DNA of 64,000 nucleotides from Neurospora intermedia (lineage: Eukaryota; Ascomycota; Sordariomycetes; Sordariales; Sordariaceae), in contig BTPP01000002.1 of NCBI GenBank assembly GCA_037102815.1, positions 4,898,001-4,962,000 on the forward strand, given 5' to 3'. Under the pieces are notes generated by a model that worked only from the letters and a program-made list of their open reading frames with translations, searched no databases and had not been told where the DNA came from. Position numbers and translations under genes: made by a program. Below, piece by piece: positions 34,824-47,195 of this stretch (positions within the stretch are counted from its first letter, which is position 1; the number at the start of each line of letters is the position of its first letter).

Positions 34824-37755
34824 GGTTGTTTAACCGCCATTGGATGCTGAGCTTTTTGGGATGTTACGTTTATGTACCCTTGTGCATCTACACTATCTGG
34901 CATTATGCACGCATGCGTATCTAGGGGAGAGTGAGGATTGCAACTGAAGTGACGGACGGATAGATCCGCTGCTATTCGATATATAGTATAGGAACTTGCC
35001 GGTAACATTTTCTTCAAGTTATATTAATTTTGTAGGTTCTAGATAGATGCATGGATGGATGGCTGGCTGGCTGGATGGATGGATGGATGGATGTGCTACA
35101 CTACACTACACTACAATGCATGCTTATATTATCAGAAAAAGCAGAGAAGGTCAAGGGACAACAAAAGGCCAGATTAATTGATTGATTAATTGATTGATGA
35201 CTGAGTCAAAATCCCTATTACCAAGCGAGCGGAAGAACCGCGACTTGGTCAAGACAAGAAAAGCAAAAAAAAAAAATCGTGTGAAACATTTCACTTTACG
35301 ACCTAGTATAGTCCGAGATTACCATAGGTGTGCATATTAAGGTACATAAGGTAGTGTAGATGACATTCTCTCCTATTTTTCGATGGATTGTCTGACTTGC
35401 TTTCTTTCTTTCTTTTCTTTTCTTTTCGTTTTTGGTCAGGCTGGTACCAGGGCAAGGCAGGCAGGGCAGGCAGGGGAGGTAAGTAAATGTTCCTCGTGGT
35501 TTCTAGTGTGATTCCCTCCGAGGATCCCGGCACGCGGCTGGCGCCGGTACTTACTCACTCACTTACTCACTCACTCACTCCGAGGTCTTCGGGTGGGAAA
35601 AGTCGAGATTGTTAACATTCTACTATACAACGAACGCATCACTACCATCGGACTATATCTACTGCGTTGTTGCAACGGTTCTCAGATTCGTATTTTGTTT
35701 TCTTCTTTCTCCTTGATAGGCAACCTCCGCAACACCCGGTTTGCATCGCACTGCCGAGATGGGTTCACGTGGACAGCATGCGAGAAGAAGCAACGAAAGG
35801 GCACAACGTGCATCCGTCTTCTCCATGACTTGCATTCCAATGGATGGGATCTTTAAATATCCGAGAAACCCCTTTTCCCTTGCATATATATTTATGTACA
35901 ATGATGTATAGTATCTACACCATGTGCTTGCTGCCTCGATATGTGTAGTGTACGCGCGGCTAAGTGGATATGACATGTGTCGAATGCGCATGTGTACAAA
36001 AGCACAAACAGGAACAAACTGCGTCATAGACTTCTTTTCTTGAGAAGTTTCCCACATCGTGTGTCTACACTACCATTCGGAGTTTATCTGACAAAAACTG
36101 ATTTGATAATTCAATCGCTCCTATGTCTTTCCATTCGTTGTCCATTATTTTCACGTCAATCTGAGCTCCTTTTCAATCATGCAGCAACACGTTGTGTTGG
36201 CTCAACTCAACCCAAGACAATCGACTACTGTCAATAAATGAGGATCTTCAGCAATTGCATCACGTTTGCTTCCGTGGTGCCTGCATTGGGCCTGCATTGG
36301 GTTGCTTCGAGATCGGCGGGCTTGAAATCAAATCTGCGGCTTCCATCGATTCTTGGTTTTGAGTTTCAGGTTTTTTTTTTCGCCACACAGCAGAAGGCCA
36401 ATCGGATCCGAAATCTGCCCACCACTTTTGTTCCTTTTTTTTCCCTATCCGTTTCTCACAAACCCTGAACAACGAGCCAAGTGAGCCGTGCGGTGCGCTC
36501 CATCCCCTATCTTATTTCGTGAATGGAGATCCATTCGGTCGTTGGTGTGGATTGCAAGGTCGATTGGTTCAGCAGCAAGGACATTCCGAAGCTCACCCCG
36601 TGCGAACGGTTATGTACGATGTAGTATTGTACACACCATCACCGTCCAGGTACCCGCCAGATTTCGTACACACCCTGACTGGTTCGATAAGACAAAATAA
36701 GGCGGATGTACTGCGAGGGTAGATCAGGAACAACAAAGCAAAAATGAGATGAACGCCCGTCAGGAACAGGAAGTGATCACTGGCAATCTTGGCAGCAGGA
36801 CAACTCCAGTAACCGCAGTGACGAACGACACGTTGACACCCCGTCAATTGGATACATAATGCTTTACACAAAGGCCCGTCAATCAATGGCAGATAGAAAC
36901 CATTGTTGGATTCAATTCAGATAGGTATTCGATTTCCAACTCTAAGCCGTGGGCAGGAAATTTGGGGAACCTGTAGCCCATATACCCTGGCTTTGCTATA
37001 ATCTCCCACACATACAGCTTCAATCCCATAACCGCCGCATAAGCCGCGCTTCCGTAACTCTGATCCAAGCACACACAAGGTCATGCGTCAGCCATTGTTG
37101 TTTCCAAGTAAGGGTTGGTCGTGCTTCCGTATTGTCCAAAAAAAAAGAAAGCCGTGAAATATTGAATTCGGGGTGACGTCAAGAGATTTTCGTAGTCTCG
37201 AATTGCCGAGCTGAGGTAAACCGTTGTGTAAGCGAGTTGGGTCAGCGTTGGAATCCGTTCCGTCGAAGCCAAGTGATCGATGTCGACGTATGGAACAGCT
37301 TCGAGGTGCGCGGCGAATCGTCTGGTACAGGAACCTCAACCAAAGACACGCAACAGCAACCCAAATTGTTATGGAAAAAAGTACAAGAAAATTAAGGCAA
37401 GTAGATAAGCAGCGTTGGTCGTCTGTTTGTATGTGCGCATGCAAGTGTGGTTTAACATGGATAAAAAAAGCGCCGGAAAACCCTCGAGAAACGCAAAATG
37501 TTCTGACAAAAGCAGCAGCATCCCTCTTCCCTCTCTTTTAGTTCCCCCCTGTCCGGCCCCAAAAAGCAAACCAAGCCCGCCTACCACCCAGTTTCGGAAA
37601 AGATGAAACGCAAAAATAAACGCCGTGGTATCTCAATGCAAATGCAGAAGACAGTTAATGAATGTGATGGGATGATGATGAGGGGGATGATGATATAATC
37701 GCGAGGAAACGTTCGTGTGCGTCGTGAGTAATTATCGAGACCGTCCGCTGAATCC
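34824..37755. other. Gene-free stretch rich in simple repeats
   Basis: Between tRNA-Lys and the 3' end of the WSC gene. No open frame has an ATG start, domain or splice structure that supports a gene. It holds a dense microsatellite cluster (35051-35580) and a tandem CCTGCATTGGG duplication near 36280-36301. The right end probably includes the WSC gene's 3' UTR. Confidence 0.5.
35051..35580. repeat. Cluster of microsatellites
   Basis: Within about 530 bp there are (ATGG/CTGG)n at about 35051-35093, (CTACA)n at 35096-35115, (ATTG/ATTA)n at 35172-35200, a CTTT/CTTTT tract at 35399-35427, a GGCA/GGCAG tract at 35452-35477 and an ACTC/ACTT tetramer array at 35549-35580. Confidence 0.9.
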
Positions 37756-39274
37756 TCAATCCTCGGCAATCGGATCCGGGTTTACGGCTCTCAGTACCCG
37801 CGGCTGACCGACAACTCGTCTCGAGTAGTCCTGGTTGTCCTGAAATGATGCAATACTCTCGCGGCTCTTGTTTTGGCCGTTGTATAGAGCGCTTCCGTAT
37901 GGATTCAAGCGTGGGTCGACTGGCATCAGCGTGCTCCTCCTCTTGGAGGCCGGTCCATCCCCCCATGCTACCAGCTCGGGTGCGAAGCGAGTTTCGGTGA
38001 CTGTGGCGCCCTTTGATCCCGAAGAGCTTCCGCGTGGCGATCCGAATGAAGAACCGCTCTCTTCGTTCTGTTTCCTGCGCTTCATGAACCAGATCCAGAA
38101 CAACACGCCAATGATTCCCAGAGCAGCGACGACGCCGATGGCGATTCCGACTGCTGCACCCGTGCTGAGTCCCTTCTTTCCATTGGCTTCCGGTTCGGCG
38201 AGTTGACCTGCGCTGGTGGCTGTTGGGGTTGGTGTGATGATCACGGTTTGTACTTTTCCACCAACGGTAACGGTTTGGGTGCTTGGCTGCATCGGATCTG
38301 TTGTAACGGGATCATCGGTAGTTTGTGTCGCCTATCCACAATGTTAGCCTTGCATGCACCCAGGAAGCTACGGTTAAATGCATGGTCTGACGAAAACGAA
38401 TGAAAAAGGGTACAAAAAAAAAATCATACAGAAGTAATAAGGGTGGTGGGATAAGAAACCACAGTTGACGAAGCCATCGAAGACTTCAGCGAGGGAGTCA
38501 CAGTCACTGTTTCTCGAACAGTGCTCTGGATAGTTTTGATTGCAGCAGTCTGCTCAGTCTCAGTCTTGATGATCACCACAGCCTGGACAGCGAGTAGTTT
38601 GACCAAGGGTGGTGGGTTTCATGATGGAGACTCAAGAACAGGTATCAAAACGCGCCGAGAACGGGGACGCTGAGGGCATCGTGGAAGTTGGGGGTTCAGT
38701 AAGGAGAAACGGGGAGGATACATACTGTAGTCGTGGGTTGAGTCGTGGCCTTAGTTGAGGATGCGGTCGTCTTGGTGGCTTGCTGGGTGGTGGTGCCGGT
38801 TGACGTTGACGACGCCGGCGCCGCCGTGCTGGATGGCTTGATGCCCGTGATCTTGAGATATCCGAAGAGGGAATCGCCTCCACACCAATCTGAAGGATAT
38901 CCGGGACAAGGATTTGAGCATTGTTTGGACGATACGGTGTTGGCTGAGTTCGGCACAACGTTGGTGCACCAACAGCTTTTTTGCCAGACCACAGCAAAGG
39001 CGTACTTCTCCTCGGCACTAGAACAGGTTCCGTAGCACAAACCCATGGACTGGTAGTCGCTCTCATCTGCAATGGAGGTTAGTACAGGCTCCTTGGGAAC
39101 ATGGCGATGACGGGAGGTCTCTAGTTACTCACTTGCGTCCATGCCAGGGTCAGCCGTGTTGACGGTGGCGCAGTAGGCAACATCATGGGACGGGCCTACG
39201 GCCAATGCGTTTCCGCAAAGCGAGGCCACTAGGGCAAGACATGCCCACAAACGGGCAGCTCGTTGGCGTGCCAT
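37756..39274 (-). CDS. WSC-domain cell-wall stress sensor, single-pass membrane protein
   Basis: Predicted plasma-membrane mechanosensor of the cell-wall integrity pathway (Wsc1 family). Minus-strand exons 39274-39133, 39066-38726, 38582-38430 and 38331-37756 give 403 residues; all phases agree, and introns 1 and 3 have strong signals. A signal peptide spans about residues 1-25 (RLWACLALVASLCGNALA). A WSC domain follows (about 30-115): VAYCATVNTAD, SMGLCYGTC, CWCTNVVPNSANTV, QCSNPCPGYPSDWCGG with the expected cysteines. Next is a Ser/Thr-rich, probably O-mannosylated stretch, then a membrane helix at about 270-298 (AAVGIAIGVVAALGIIGVLFWIWF) and a basic stop (MKRRK). The cytoplasmic tail is short and ends LRAVNPDPIAED, like the acidic DP-containing ends of other WSC sensors. 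Exon 3 boundaries are the least certain. Which WSC paralogue this is cannot be told here. Confidence 0.9.
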
Positions 39275-39304
39275 TGATGACGCAGCAAGGGCAGAGTGAA
39301 GTAT

Positions 39305-39447
39305 CTGGTGATGACTTTGTTAGCGACCTGAGGAGTTGATGCATATTTTCTCCAGCTTTGGTGGTGTCTGATATTGCTGGGGTCTTCCTTTTGGATGAGG
39401 TCGACACAGCCAGAATCTCCACTTTGGCTTCCGCGACGGGAACATAC
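39305..39447 (-). other. Candidate intron in the 5' leader of the WSC gene
   Basis: On the minus strand GAG|GTATGTTCC (39447) leads to GTCGCTAACAAAG and CACCAG (39305), 143 nt with donor, branch and acceptor correctly spaced. It ends about 30 nt upstream of the ATG. Seen in sequence only; no transcript evidence. Confidence 0.5.
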
Positions 39448-39493
39448 CTCGTATTTCTTGGCTTTCCCCCTCTCGGCCACCTATTGAGCGATT

Positions 39494-39518
39494 ACAACAA
39501 TAACAACAACAACAACAC
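39494..39518. repeat. AAC trinucleotide microsatellite
   Basis: About eight AAC units with one AAT interruption, noncoding, in the probable WSC promoter/leader. Confidence 0.85.
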
Positions 39519-42500
39519 CGAGTGCACCCAGAAGTCTGTGATTTTTTTTTTTCAAAACACGCAAAGTTGAGAAAGATGAGATCGGAAGTTTGTCGATCTA
39601 GAAAGCCATTGCAAGCCAGCCGGGCAAGCTAAGGTACTGTAACGTAGCGAAGATGGTCCGTGTTCAGGGAAACCACGTAGTGAGACTTTTTTTTTTTCCT
39701 TGGGTGGTGGATGAAGAAGCGAGGCGGAACAGGACCAAAAAGTCGAAGCAACTTCCAGCTAAAGAGTCACTTGTCGTCGTCTTTGTCGTCGATTAGGTAG
39801 TAGCGGGAAGTGAGATGGACGTCCGAGGCAATTAGGCTTTGACGATGGCCCAAAACTGAGGTCCAGGGATGGAAGCAAGTGCGTAGAAGGGATTAAGGGA
39901 GTTGACAGTCGGGTCCTCTACAGGAGTTTGACGTGGTGCTTGAGCAGCGAGGAGAGAATTGGGGGAAGTCGGGCGGTGGCAGACGGAGACGACGACGCAG
40001 ATGAGCAGCGATAGAGGAGAGTGGGGGGAGAATGTGGGAGAAGGAAGTGTTTGCATGGAAACGAGACGAGGGACAGAGAGACAGATCGATCGTCTGCAGA
40101 GCACCAGATGGGAAGGAGTGGACGGAAAGAAACTGAATGGAGACGACAAGGCCGGATGCAGGTGGAGGGGAGGGGGCTTGCCCAAGTGGCAGCTAACTTA
40201 GGTGTACAAGGCCCGGGCGCAGGCCACAATCACGCTACTAACCTTTTTTTCGTTTATCATACTCTCAGAGCAGGCATACTGTTCAACCGCACTGATAAGT
40301 AACCACTTGCACAATTTGTGTCCGTCCCCCCTGACCAGCATTGGTGAGGCATTGCCCCATTGTCCACCTAGGACAGCGAGAAATAAAAATCGCCATGGCA
40401 GCGAGCGAGTGCCGTGCGATGCGGTGTCGGCGGGGGATCTGGACAGGACTGGACACGACACACGACGACAGCCACGAGCGAGCGACGACGGGCAACTGGA
40501 CTGACCAAGACACTTTCCCGAAGCGGAGCCCTTTTGCCCTTGAACTTTGATCCGGGGTGGAGTTGGCCGATGCCACTTGGGAGGAGCCTCTTTCTCGTGA
40601 GTTGTGAGTGGACAGGGATGGAGCAGATACGAGTCCACCCTGACACCGTCTGATGGTATGTCAGTATCGTGTTTACCACTTTGGCATTCAGTTTGGTGTG
40701 AAGTCGTGTTCCTGCACCTGACCCACGAGCTGCATGCCGCGTATAAAGTTTAAATATCCCCCCGCACATGACATTGAAGTGGTCGCATTTCCGTCCAAGG
40801 ACATAACGAAGCAAGCGACAAAAGGCGTGTGGTAGGTCATTCGGAACACACGGCACTATTGGATATCTCGTACTTGGAGATGGAGGAGCGGGAAGGCAGC
40901 CGATCCAAAGGTACGCCTTCTGCCCCCCCCCCTGTCACGACCTAGGAACGAAATTAACAGCGCGATAAGAAATCTACGATAGGTTGGCCATTTCAAGCTT
41001 GGGAGAAATTCCAGAGCTTGGCTCACTTGGCGTCGGCTTGTTGAAGTGGCCCTTGTCAATGTCGTCACTTTTTCTCTTGGCACTCCGCTCGCTTCCCTTC
41101 GTCTCGTTTGGACATGGATTTTCCTGGCGTCGCAGGTACGTTGGAGGCGCTCGCTTCTGTTAAGGCCTTGACGGTGTGCTTCGGGATCTACAGTACCGTA
41201 TGTCGCCTCACTGCCCGAGTCTTTGCCTGAAAAACGAAACTTGAAACACCCGGACTGCTTGGCTGGTCCCAGCCTTATCTGAGCAATCCACATGCAAGGT
41301 ACTCGGTACTTTTGACTTGGGCGTATTTTCTGGACTGCCTCAAGCGCGCATTCCCCCTTCCTTCGCGAGCCTGCCTTGTTGACTGCAGTGGCTCTTCGCT
41401 TCGGCACCATGCCTTCCTTCCTTTGCCCGTCCGTGTCTCGAAGCACCGAGGCTCCTCAGCAAAAGGGAGGGGCCGCCGCAGACAATTTCAAGGGCAACGA
41501 CGATCACGGAGAAGTGAAAACCAAACCGAGAAGCAATTTCATTAGGCCCCCGTTCATGTCCGTGTTTCGCACGCGACATCCCGACTTCACCCACATCCCT
41601 CCCAGGCACTTTCAGTAGCCGCTTGCAGATTTCATATTTCATCCGCGCCTGCCAGGCCCATCCCTTCAGCACATGAGTCCATGATGCCGAGATCTTCGAA
41701 ACAACAAAGAACCGCAGCGCTGGATACCGGAAGCTGGAGCTCGCAACGGGCGGCCTGCGGGCGGACTTGCTCCGCTCTTCAGCTCTCAGGGTCCATTCGT
41801 CTCGTCTTGGATTATTCGCACCCTTCGCAAGAGTCTCCGAAAATGACTGTTCGTCAGGCGGGTTGTTATGTGATTTACTCCACTCACTCTTCAGCTCTCA
41901 CGGTTCGTCTCGTCTTCCAGTCCCGGCATCTTCAATTTGTCTTCAGATGTCTAGCGCCTTCCTGTGGCTTTCGTGGACATCTGCCCCTTCCACTTTCATG
42001 AGCTTTGGGCCTCCATCTTTCCTTTACCCATAAAACTTGCCCTCTGGCGCCGTAGCTAGGCAAGCCGCAGCAGCCAATTCACACGCGTGCTAACAGAGAG
42101 AGGCTCGTCTGTTCCACATCAAAGAACAATTTACATGGGCTGATGGTGTTACCGGTCTACTACAAGGACTGCCCTTTAAAGAGACTTCTGCTTACCATCT
42201 TCGAATCAACAATGAGAGGGCTGCCCATGAGCCTTGCTCGATTGAGAGACTTGCGTTTCTCTTCGGCCATAATCGACATAAACAAAGCAAGGGGGCGTGA
42301 TGCACATCAGTGTCACGCATCTGTTGCTTCCCACAGATGTGACTGACCCTGAAAAGTTTCAGCTTGGGCCTTTCAAGACTGACTGGCCCTTCCCTTTGCA
42401 TATCTCATGTTTTCTTCCTCACCTGCCTTTTGATCTTTTCGGGATCCGGACACTGCCTGGTATCTACACAGGCCTAAACGCTCTGGGTGAACACGAAGCA

Positions 42501-44960
42501 GTGACACACTATTCGAGGTAAGTAATACGAAAGTACGCCTCTACTCAACCTGCATCGCGTATGGTGTACGCTAGGACAAAGTAGTGCGGAGGTTGTATGT
42601 GCACCATGTCGAATTCTTGAACGACATTCCGGATCAATCCCACCCACCAACCATCGTGAAAGTACGGGGTAAAATGTGTACTATCTTTCATACGTGTGAT
42701 TTTGAGCCAGTTATGATTGTTGAACTATACTTCCTTATAACCGATCCTATGTCCGCCGCTTCATCGATGAACTTGCAAGGGACTGCAGATTTCCAAGGCC
42801 TAGGATTGGTTTTCATTGTGACTTATGAGAGATTTACCATTCGGCCAGCCAGTTGGGGAGTCGACACGAGGCGAGACGCAACAATGTCATCCTGGCTACG
42901 CCAACATGTCCTGATGATCGACAAAAGCAGAGTTGAGAAAAGCCATGGACGAGTCGCCGAGTGTTCATGCAATTCGAGACGTAAAATCGGTCACCGGCAT
43001 TCTTACCTTATACTCTATGCTGCTGGCAAGTTGCATATTTGCCAAGTATTCTTCTGAGCCGTCGACTGGTGATGCTTGCCGGCCATAAAATCCAAGAGAT
43101 GAGGACACTACACCACTGCATCTTCAGCGTCAGCCGCTCCTTGTTCGAATACGGAGATAAACGGGACCGGTTTCTGCCCGTCCCGGTGGACTTTCAATGT
43201 GCTCCGAGAGGCGGTCAATGCAACGCCCCAGAGAGTCGATAAGATTACAAGTCAGTCATGTGGTATTACCCTTAAGAATGCCTGCCTTCTTTGCGTTGGC
43301 GAGGGTACGCGTACCGGACTGTAAGTTATCATCATATTTCCCCTTTTCAAACCCCTCATTTCTTCCTCTTCTCCAGGCATAACCCGTCGCTTGGTGTCTC
43401 GAATGCATGTGTCGCCGTGACACGGCATGTAACACTGAGTGCCGTGTGGCCGTGTCCTTTCTGCGGTGAACCTACTGAACCGGAACCGGAAATCAAGACC
43501 GCTGCGTTCCGTTTCATCTTTATCTACCGAGAAAGGCGTCTGTATTAAGATGGTTGTCATTCGTTGGTTTAGACGGAGATCTTGGGGATACACGCACAAG
43601 GGACAAATAGGGTTCGCTACTCCCTGACTGACCGATATGCCTTGTGCTTTATGCTTCGGTCACACAAGATGAGTGCAGGAGGCCTCGTCGCCTCGATTTT
43701 CTTTTTTTTTTTCTTTTCCTTTCCCTCTTCCAAATGTCGGCGACTGTATTTTGACATGTTGGACTGCCGCCTGCCGGCATCGCGTTTGTGCTGCCGTTGT
43801 TGTCACCGACCGATCTGTGGTCATTAGTGTCTCCTTGTTTGTGCAGGGTGAACCGCTTGAATAAAATTCATGTGCAAACTCTCAAGTACTTTTACTTTTC
43901 CTTTAATCGGGTAACGTCCGTCGTCATGTTACTATTGACTTATCATTCTCATCGACTTTCCAAATTCCCCGGCAACTTCAATGGTAATCACTAAATGGCA
44001 ACTGAGTATCATCTCAGACACCCGGTAACAGTAATGGGTGACCAGTGCCCACTGACTTAGACCTGAGCGACCTCATTTACAACAATTTCCAGGCGCTAGT
44101 TTTACCGCCATCCTATATTACAAAAGCAACGCAACTGTATAGGGTGACGGACACAAGAACAAAGTACGCGAATGACAACGAATGAACCGACTCGGCCGTT
44201 AGGCTGAAACAAGACGAGACAAAACAGAGGACGGGAAGAGAGACTAGATGAAGTAGAACCTATTTGGGATCAGGGCGTGTGCGGTGTTGTTTGATACATC
44301 TCTTGTTATCCCTTGGTACTTAGAAGTGTTGTTCAACCACTCACTACCAAAGAGAGAAGTTATGCTACATCGCCTGACACGCGTTAAACTCGACCATTCG
44401 AGGAAGCATACCTAGTGGCTGACACACAGATTTAAGACGTTGAAGAAGTAGTTCTTCCACCAACCTTGTTGGTTTTGCAGTAGCTTACCTACTTGGCTAG
44501 GGATATGCCGTATGAGAGCTTCCACGCTTCTTTCTATTCGAAAAGAGGAAAATGCCGGCTGAATCACAATGTAAGAAAGGCAAAGTGGCTTTCCTCCTCT
44601 TTAAAGGCAAGATTGAACTTAGTAATCTACCCCATCGTATGTCTTCCTATCAAGTATTATAGTTATTCGGCTCGAATTAGAGTGAGAATGAAGAAGCCTT
44701 TCGCTCCAAGAGAGAAAATCAAATAAAAAGTAGATACAAACTCTCTTTATCATACCATAGAGATTGATGCACGTTATACTTATCCGCTTTCTTTCAATCC
44801 CATTACTTCTATCCATTTCTCCATCCCTTTCCGCGTATCTTATTTACCCACTTAGGTATGTATCCAACACCGACATCCTCATCCTCATCTTCATCCTCAT
44901 CTTCATCTTCATTCCATTTTTACCTCGACAAGCCCAATCATCCAGTCCCCCCCTAAGCCC

Positions 44961-46345
44961 CTACGCAGCAACAGCAACAGGCATAAGATAAACACAATCA
45001 CTCCTAACATCCTTCCCATCTCTCCCCGTCGACAAATACAGCGCATTTCCGCACGCCAGCATATTCCCCCGTCCTCCATTCGCCGTCGCCGTCTGCGTCG
45101 TCGTCGACAGCATCAGTTGTCCTCCCGTCCCCGTTGCATTCACAACACACCCCTTCACCCGCTCCATCGTCCCCGCCGCCACGCCCGCCTCCACGTCCGC
45201 TTTGAGCTTGGACCGCACCGACACCGTCGCGCCCTGGTCGCTGGTTAGCACGTAGGCGGCGTACACGGACGAGGTCTGCCCGATGACGGGCTGCGCTAGC
45301 TCAAGGTATCCGTTGGAGTCGAGGACCCAGGTTGAGGACAGAGCGGTGCTGGTTCCGGGAGCTGGGATGCCGGAAAAAGTTTGCCAGGCGATGCCGGCGC
45401 TGCCGACGAGGTTCATCCATCGGGTGGAGCCGTCCGGATAGGGAGTGTGGGCGCGGAAGGAGAGGCCGCGCGGCTGGCAGACTAAGGGCACGATGGAGAC
45501 GGGCGTGGATGTGGTGGTTGCGGTCTCTACGGCAGAGGAGATGGTGAGGGTTGTGGTGGCGGTGATGAGGTCCGTGGCGCCGATGGTTTTGGTTTCGGTG
45601 TCGGAGACGGTTTTGGTTATGGAGATGATGGCGGTGGAAATGGTGGTAGAGAGGGTGGCGACGTCGGAGGCAGTCACGGTAACGGTCTCAACGGCGGCGG
45701 CGAAAACGCTGGCGGTGATGGTGATGGTGGAGGCTGTGATGCCGACGCACTTGCAGGCTTTGGAGTACTGGGACCAGTCGGCGCAGTCGGCGGTGGCGTA
45801 GGTGGGGAGAAGAGGGTTGGCTTCCTCAATTTGAGTTACGCGAGCTTTCAATTTGAAGGGCTCAATGTCAATGCCGGGGTTCTGGTAGGCCGTCGAAGTC
45901 GAGGTGACTTCGGGGAGAAGCGAGATCAAGGTCGTGGTGTAGGGAACGGTGACCGTCTCGGTGAGGAGGGCCGTCTCAGTCGCTGAAGTGACTGTGATAA
46001 CCTCGGTGAGGATACGGGTTTCGGTCGAGGCGATCTCCGTCGCAGTCTCGGTGAAGAGGACGGTGTCAACGGCGCTCTGGACGAGCGTAACCGTTTCAGT
46101 GTAGGTGCTTGCTGATGGGGTCACGGTGACGATGAGGTTGGACTTGCAGTCCGTTACTCCCTCGAAGTCCGCGAGAGCAACGGCTGTGGATAGTTCATCG
46201 TCAGTTCATGAATCTAACTCTTGGAGGGCACATGAACATCCACTTTGAACATACCCTTCAAGCAATTGTTGCTGCGACAGCAAGCAGCAGAAGCCACCTG
46301 TAACAGAGCAGCCCCCGAAAGGGCGAGAATACCAAAGTTTTTCAT
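44961..46345 (-). CDS. Secreted Thr/Ser/Val-rich protein
   Basis: Two minus-strand exons, 46345-46255 and 46183-44961, join in phase 1 across a 70-nt intron (GTATGT donor, CTGAC branch, CACAG acceptor), giving 437 residues. Residues 1-20 form a clear signal peptide (KNFGILALSGAALLQVASA), followed by CCRSNNCLKAV. The next part (about 50-130) is dominated by TETVTV-like units, followed by a short segment with three cysteines (TADCADWSQYSKACKCVG), then a second T/V/S-rich tract. The C-terminal third is a more ordinary sequence with VCQPRGLSFRAHTPYPDGS, LACGNALYLS and DCVYLMPVAVAA. No membrane helix or convincing GPI signal is seen, though the end is hydrophobic. The N-terminal CCRSN.C pattern is familiar from other secreted ascomycete proteins. 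Probably an O-glycosylated cell-wall or extracellular protein; no function assigned. Confidence 0.85.
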
Positions 46346-47195
46346 GATTTGAATGAGTGACTAGACTGGAGTAAAGGAATGACTGAGGTGAATCCAAGGA
46401 CCTTGAGGTGAAGAGAGATTGAAATGGTTGTTTGGGACTCGGGTCCCTTTTTGTCACCACTCCTGTTGCCCATTCCATCACTTTCATCATTTTACAGAAC
46501 TTCAGCTCGTCGGCGGCGCCCTCTTTTGGTCGTAAGAATTGATAAATCGACCCGTTGTAGATTCAATAGCGTCGACCGCGATGGGGGAGCCGCCAATGTT
46601 TGCTCAGAGCCGAAATGGGTTATTGCCGGTATCAGGGCAGTTCGAGCTCGACGGTCTAGACTTCTGGACTTCTTCACCCCCTGAACCCATGGGCTCAGCC
46701 GCGTCCAGTCTAACGCTTTTCTGCCTTTGCTAGCGAGACTCGGAACTTAATTACACAGTTCGACAATAGTGTACATACCACTCTACCCTACCCAATCCAC
46801 TACACGACAACATAGAATGTGAAGATGCGCGCGCTCGCCCATTGTCCAATCAACGTACACACTTCGTCCCTATGGGTTATGACATTTCACTTTCTATTAC
46901 ATTGATGACGAACAACCGTTGTCGCTTTGATCCCTAGACTACACAGAAAGACAACAACACAAAACCCCTAACAAGATACATGAACTCCCCTTCCCTTGGT
47001 AATGCAGATAGATACATAGGTAAAAGGATGGCCCTTACCCAGTAAGTGCCTCGGTAAACCACCCATACCACCCCGTAACCCCCAGCCAATCCATGGAAAC
47101 CCAAAAGATCAATCCAACCAGCTGACAAAACGGGGAACCAACCATCTTGCAATTCGTCATACACATTAACCATAAGAGAACCGACTGGTAATTAC
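46346..47195. other. Intergenic stretch between two minus-strand genes
   Basis: Promoter and leader of the secreted-protein gene and 3' region of the Kelch membrane-protein gene. No coding evidence. Confidence 0.5.

Larger units (their letters stand above)
39275..44960. other. 5.7-kb stretch without a supportable gene
   Basis: The region upstream of the WSC gene up to the 3' end of the next minus-strand gene. Open frames here (for example near 40200-40640, 40860-41450 and 42584-43057) lack domains, and several begin at non-ATG codons. There is a poly(AAC) tract at 39494-39518, T-runs, a local partial duplication of a TTCAGCTCTCA...CGTCTCGTCTT motif near 41778 and 41890, and a CATCCT/CATCTT array at about 44874-44915. 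It may carry a long WSC promoter and leader or noncoding transcripts. Confidence 0.45.

Noticed and set aside
40198-41446. Minus-strand open frames of 146-196 residues
   Set aside because: No recognisable domains, biased composition (R, S, K) without coding-like periodicity, and no supporting signals. Left as gene-free.
42584-43057. 157-residue plus-strand open frame
   Set aside because: It starts at GTG, has no domain and no splice context, and its composition is not that of the neighbouring real genes.
44020-44080. GGGTGACCAGTGCCC, reminiscent of part of a 5S rRNA
   Set aside because: The match is limited to a short stretch, and the rest of the 5S rRNA is absent on both sides.
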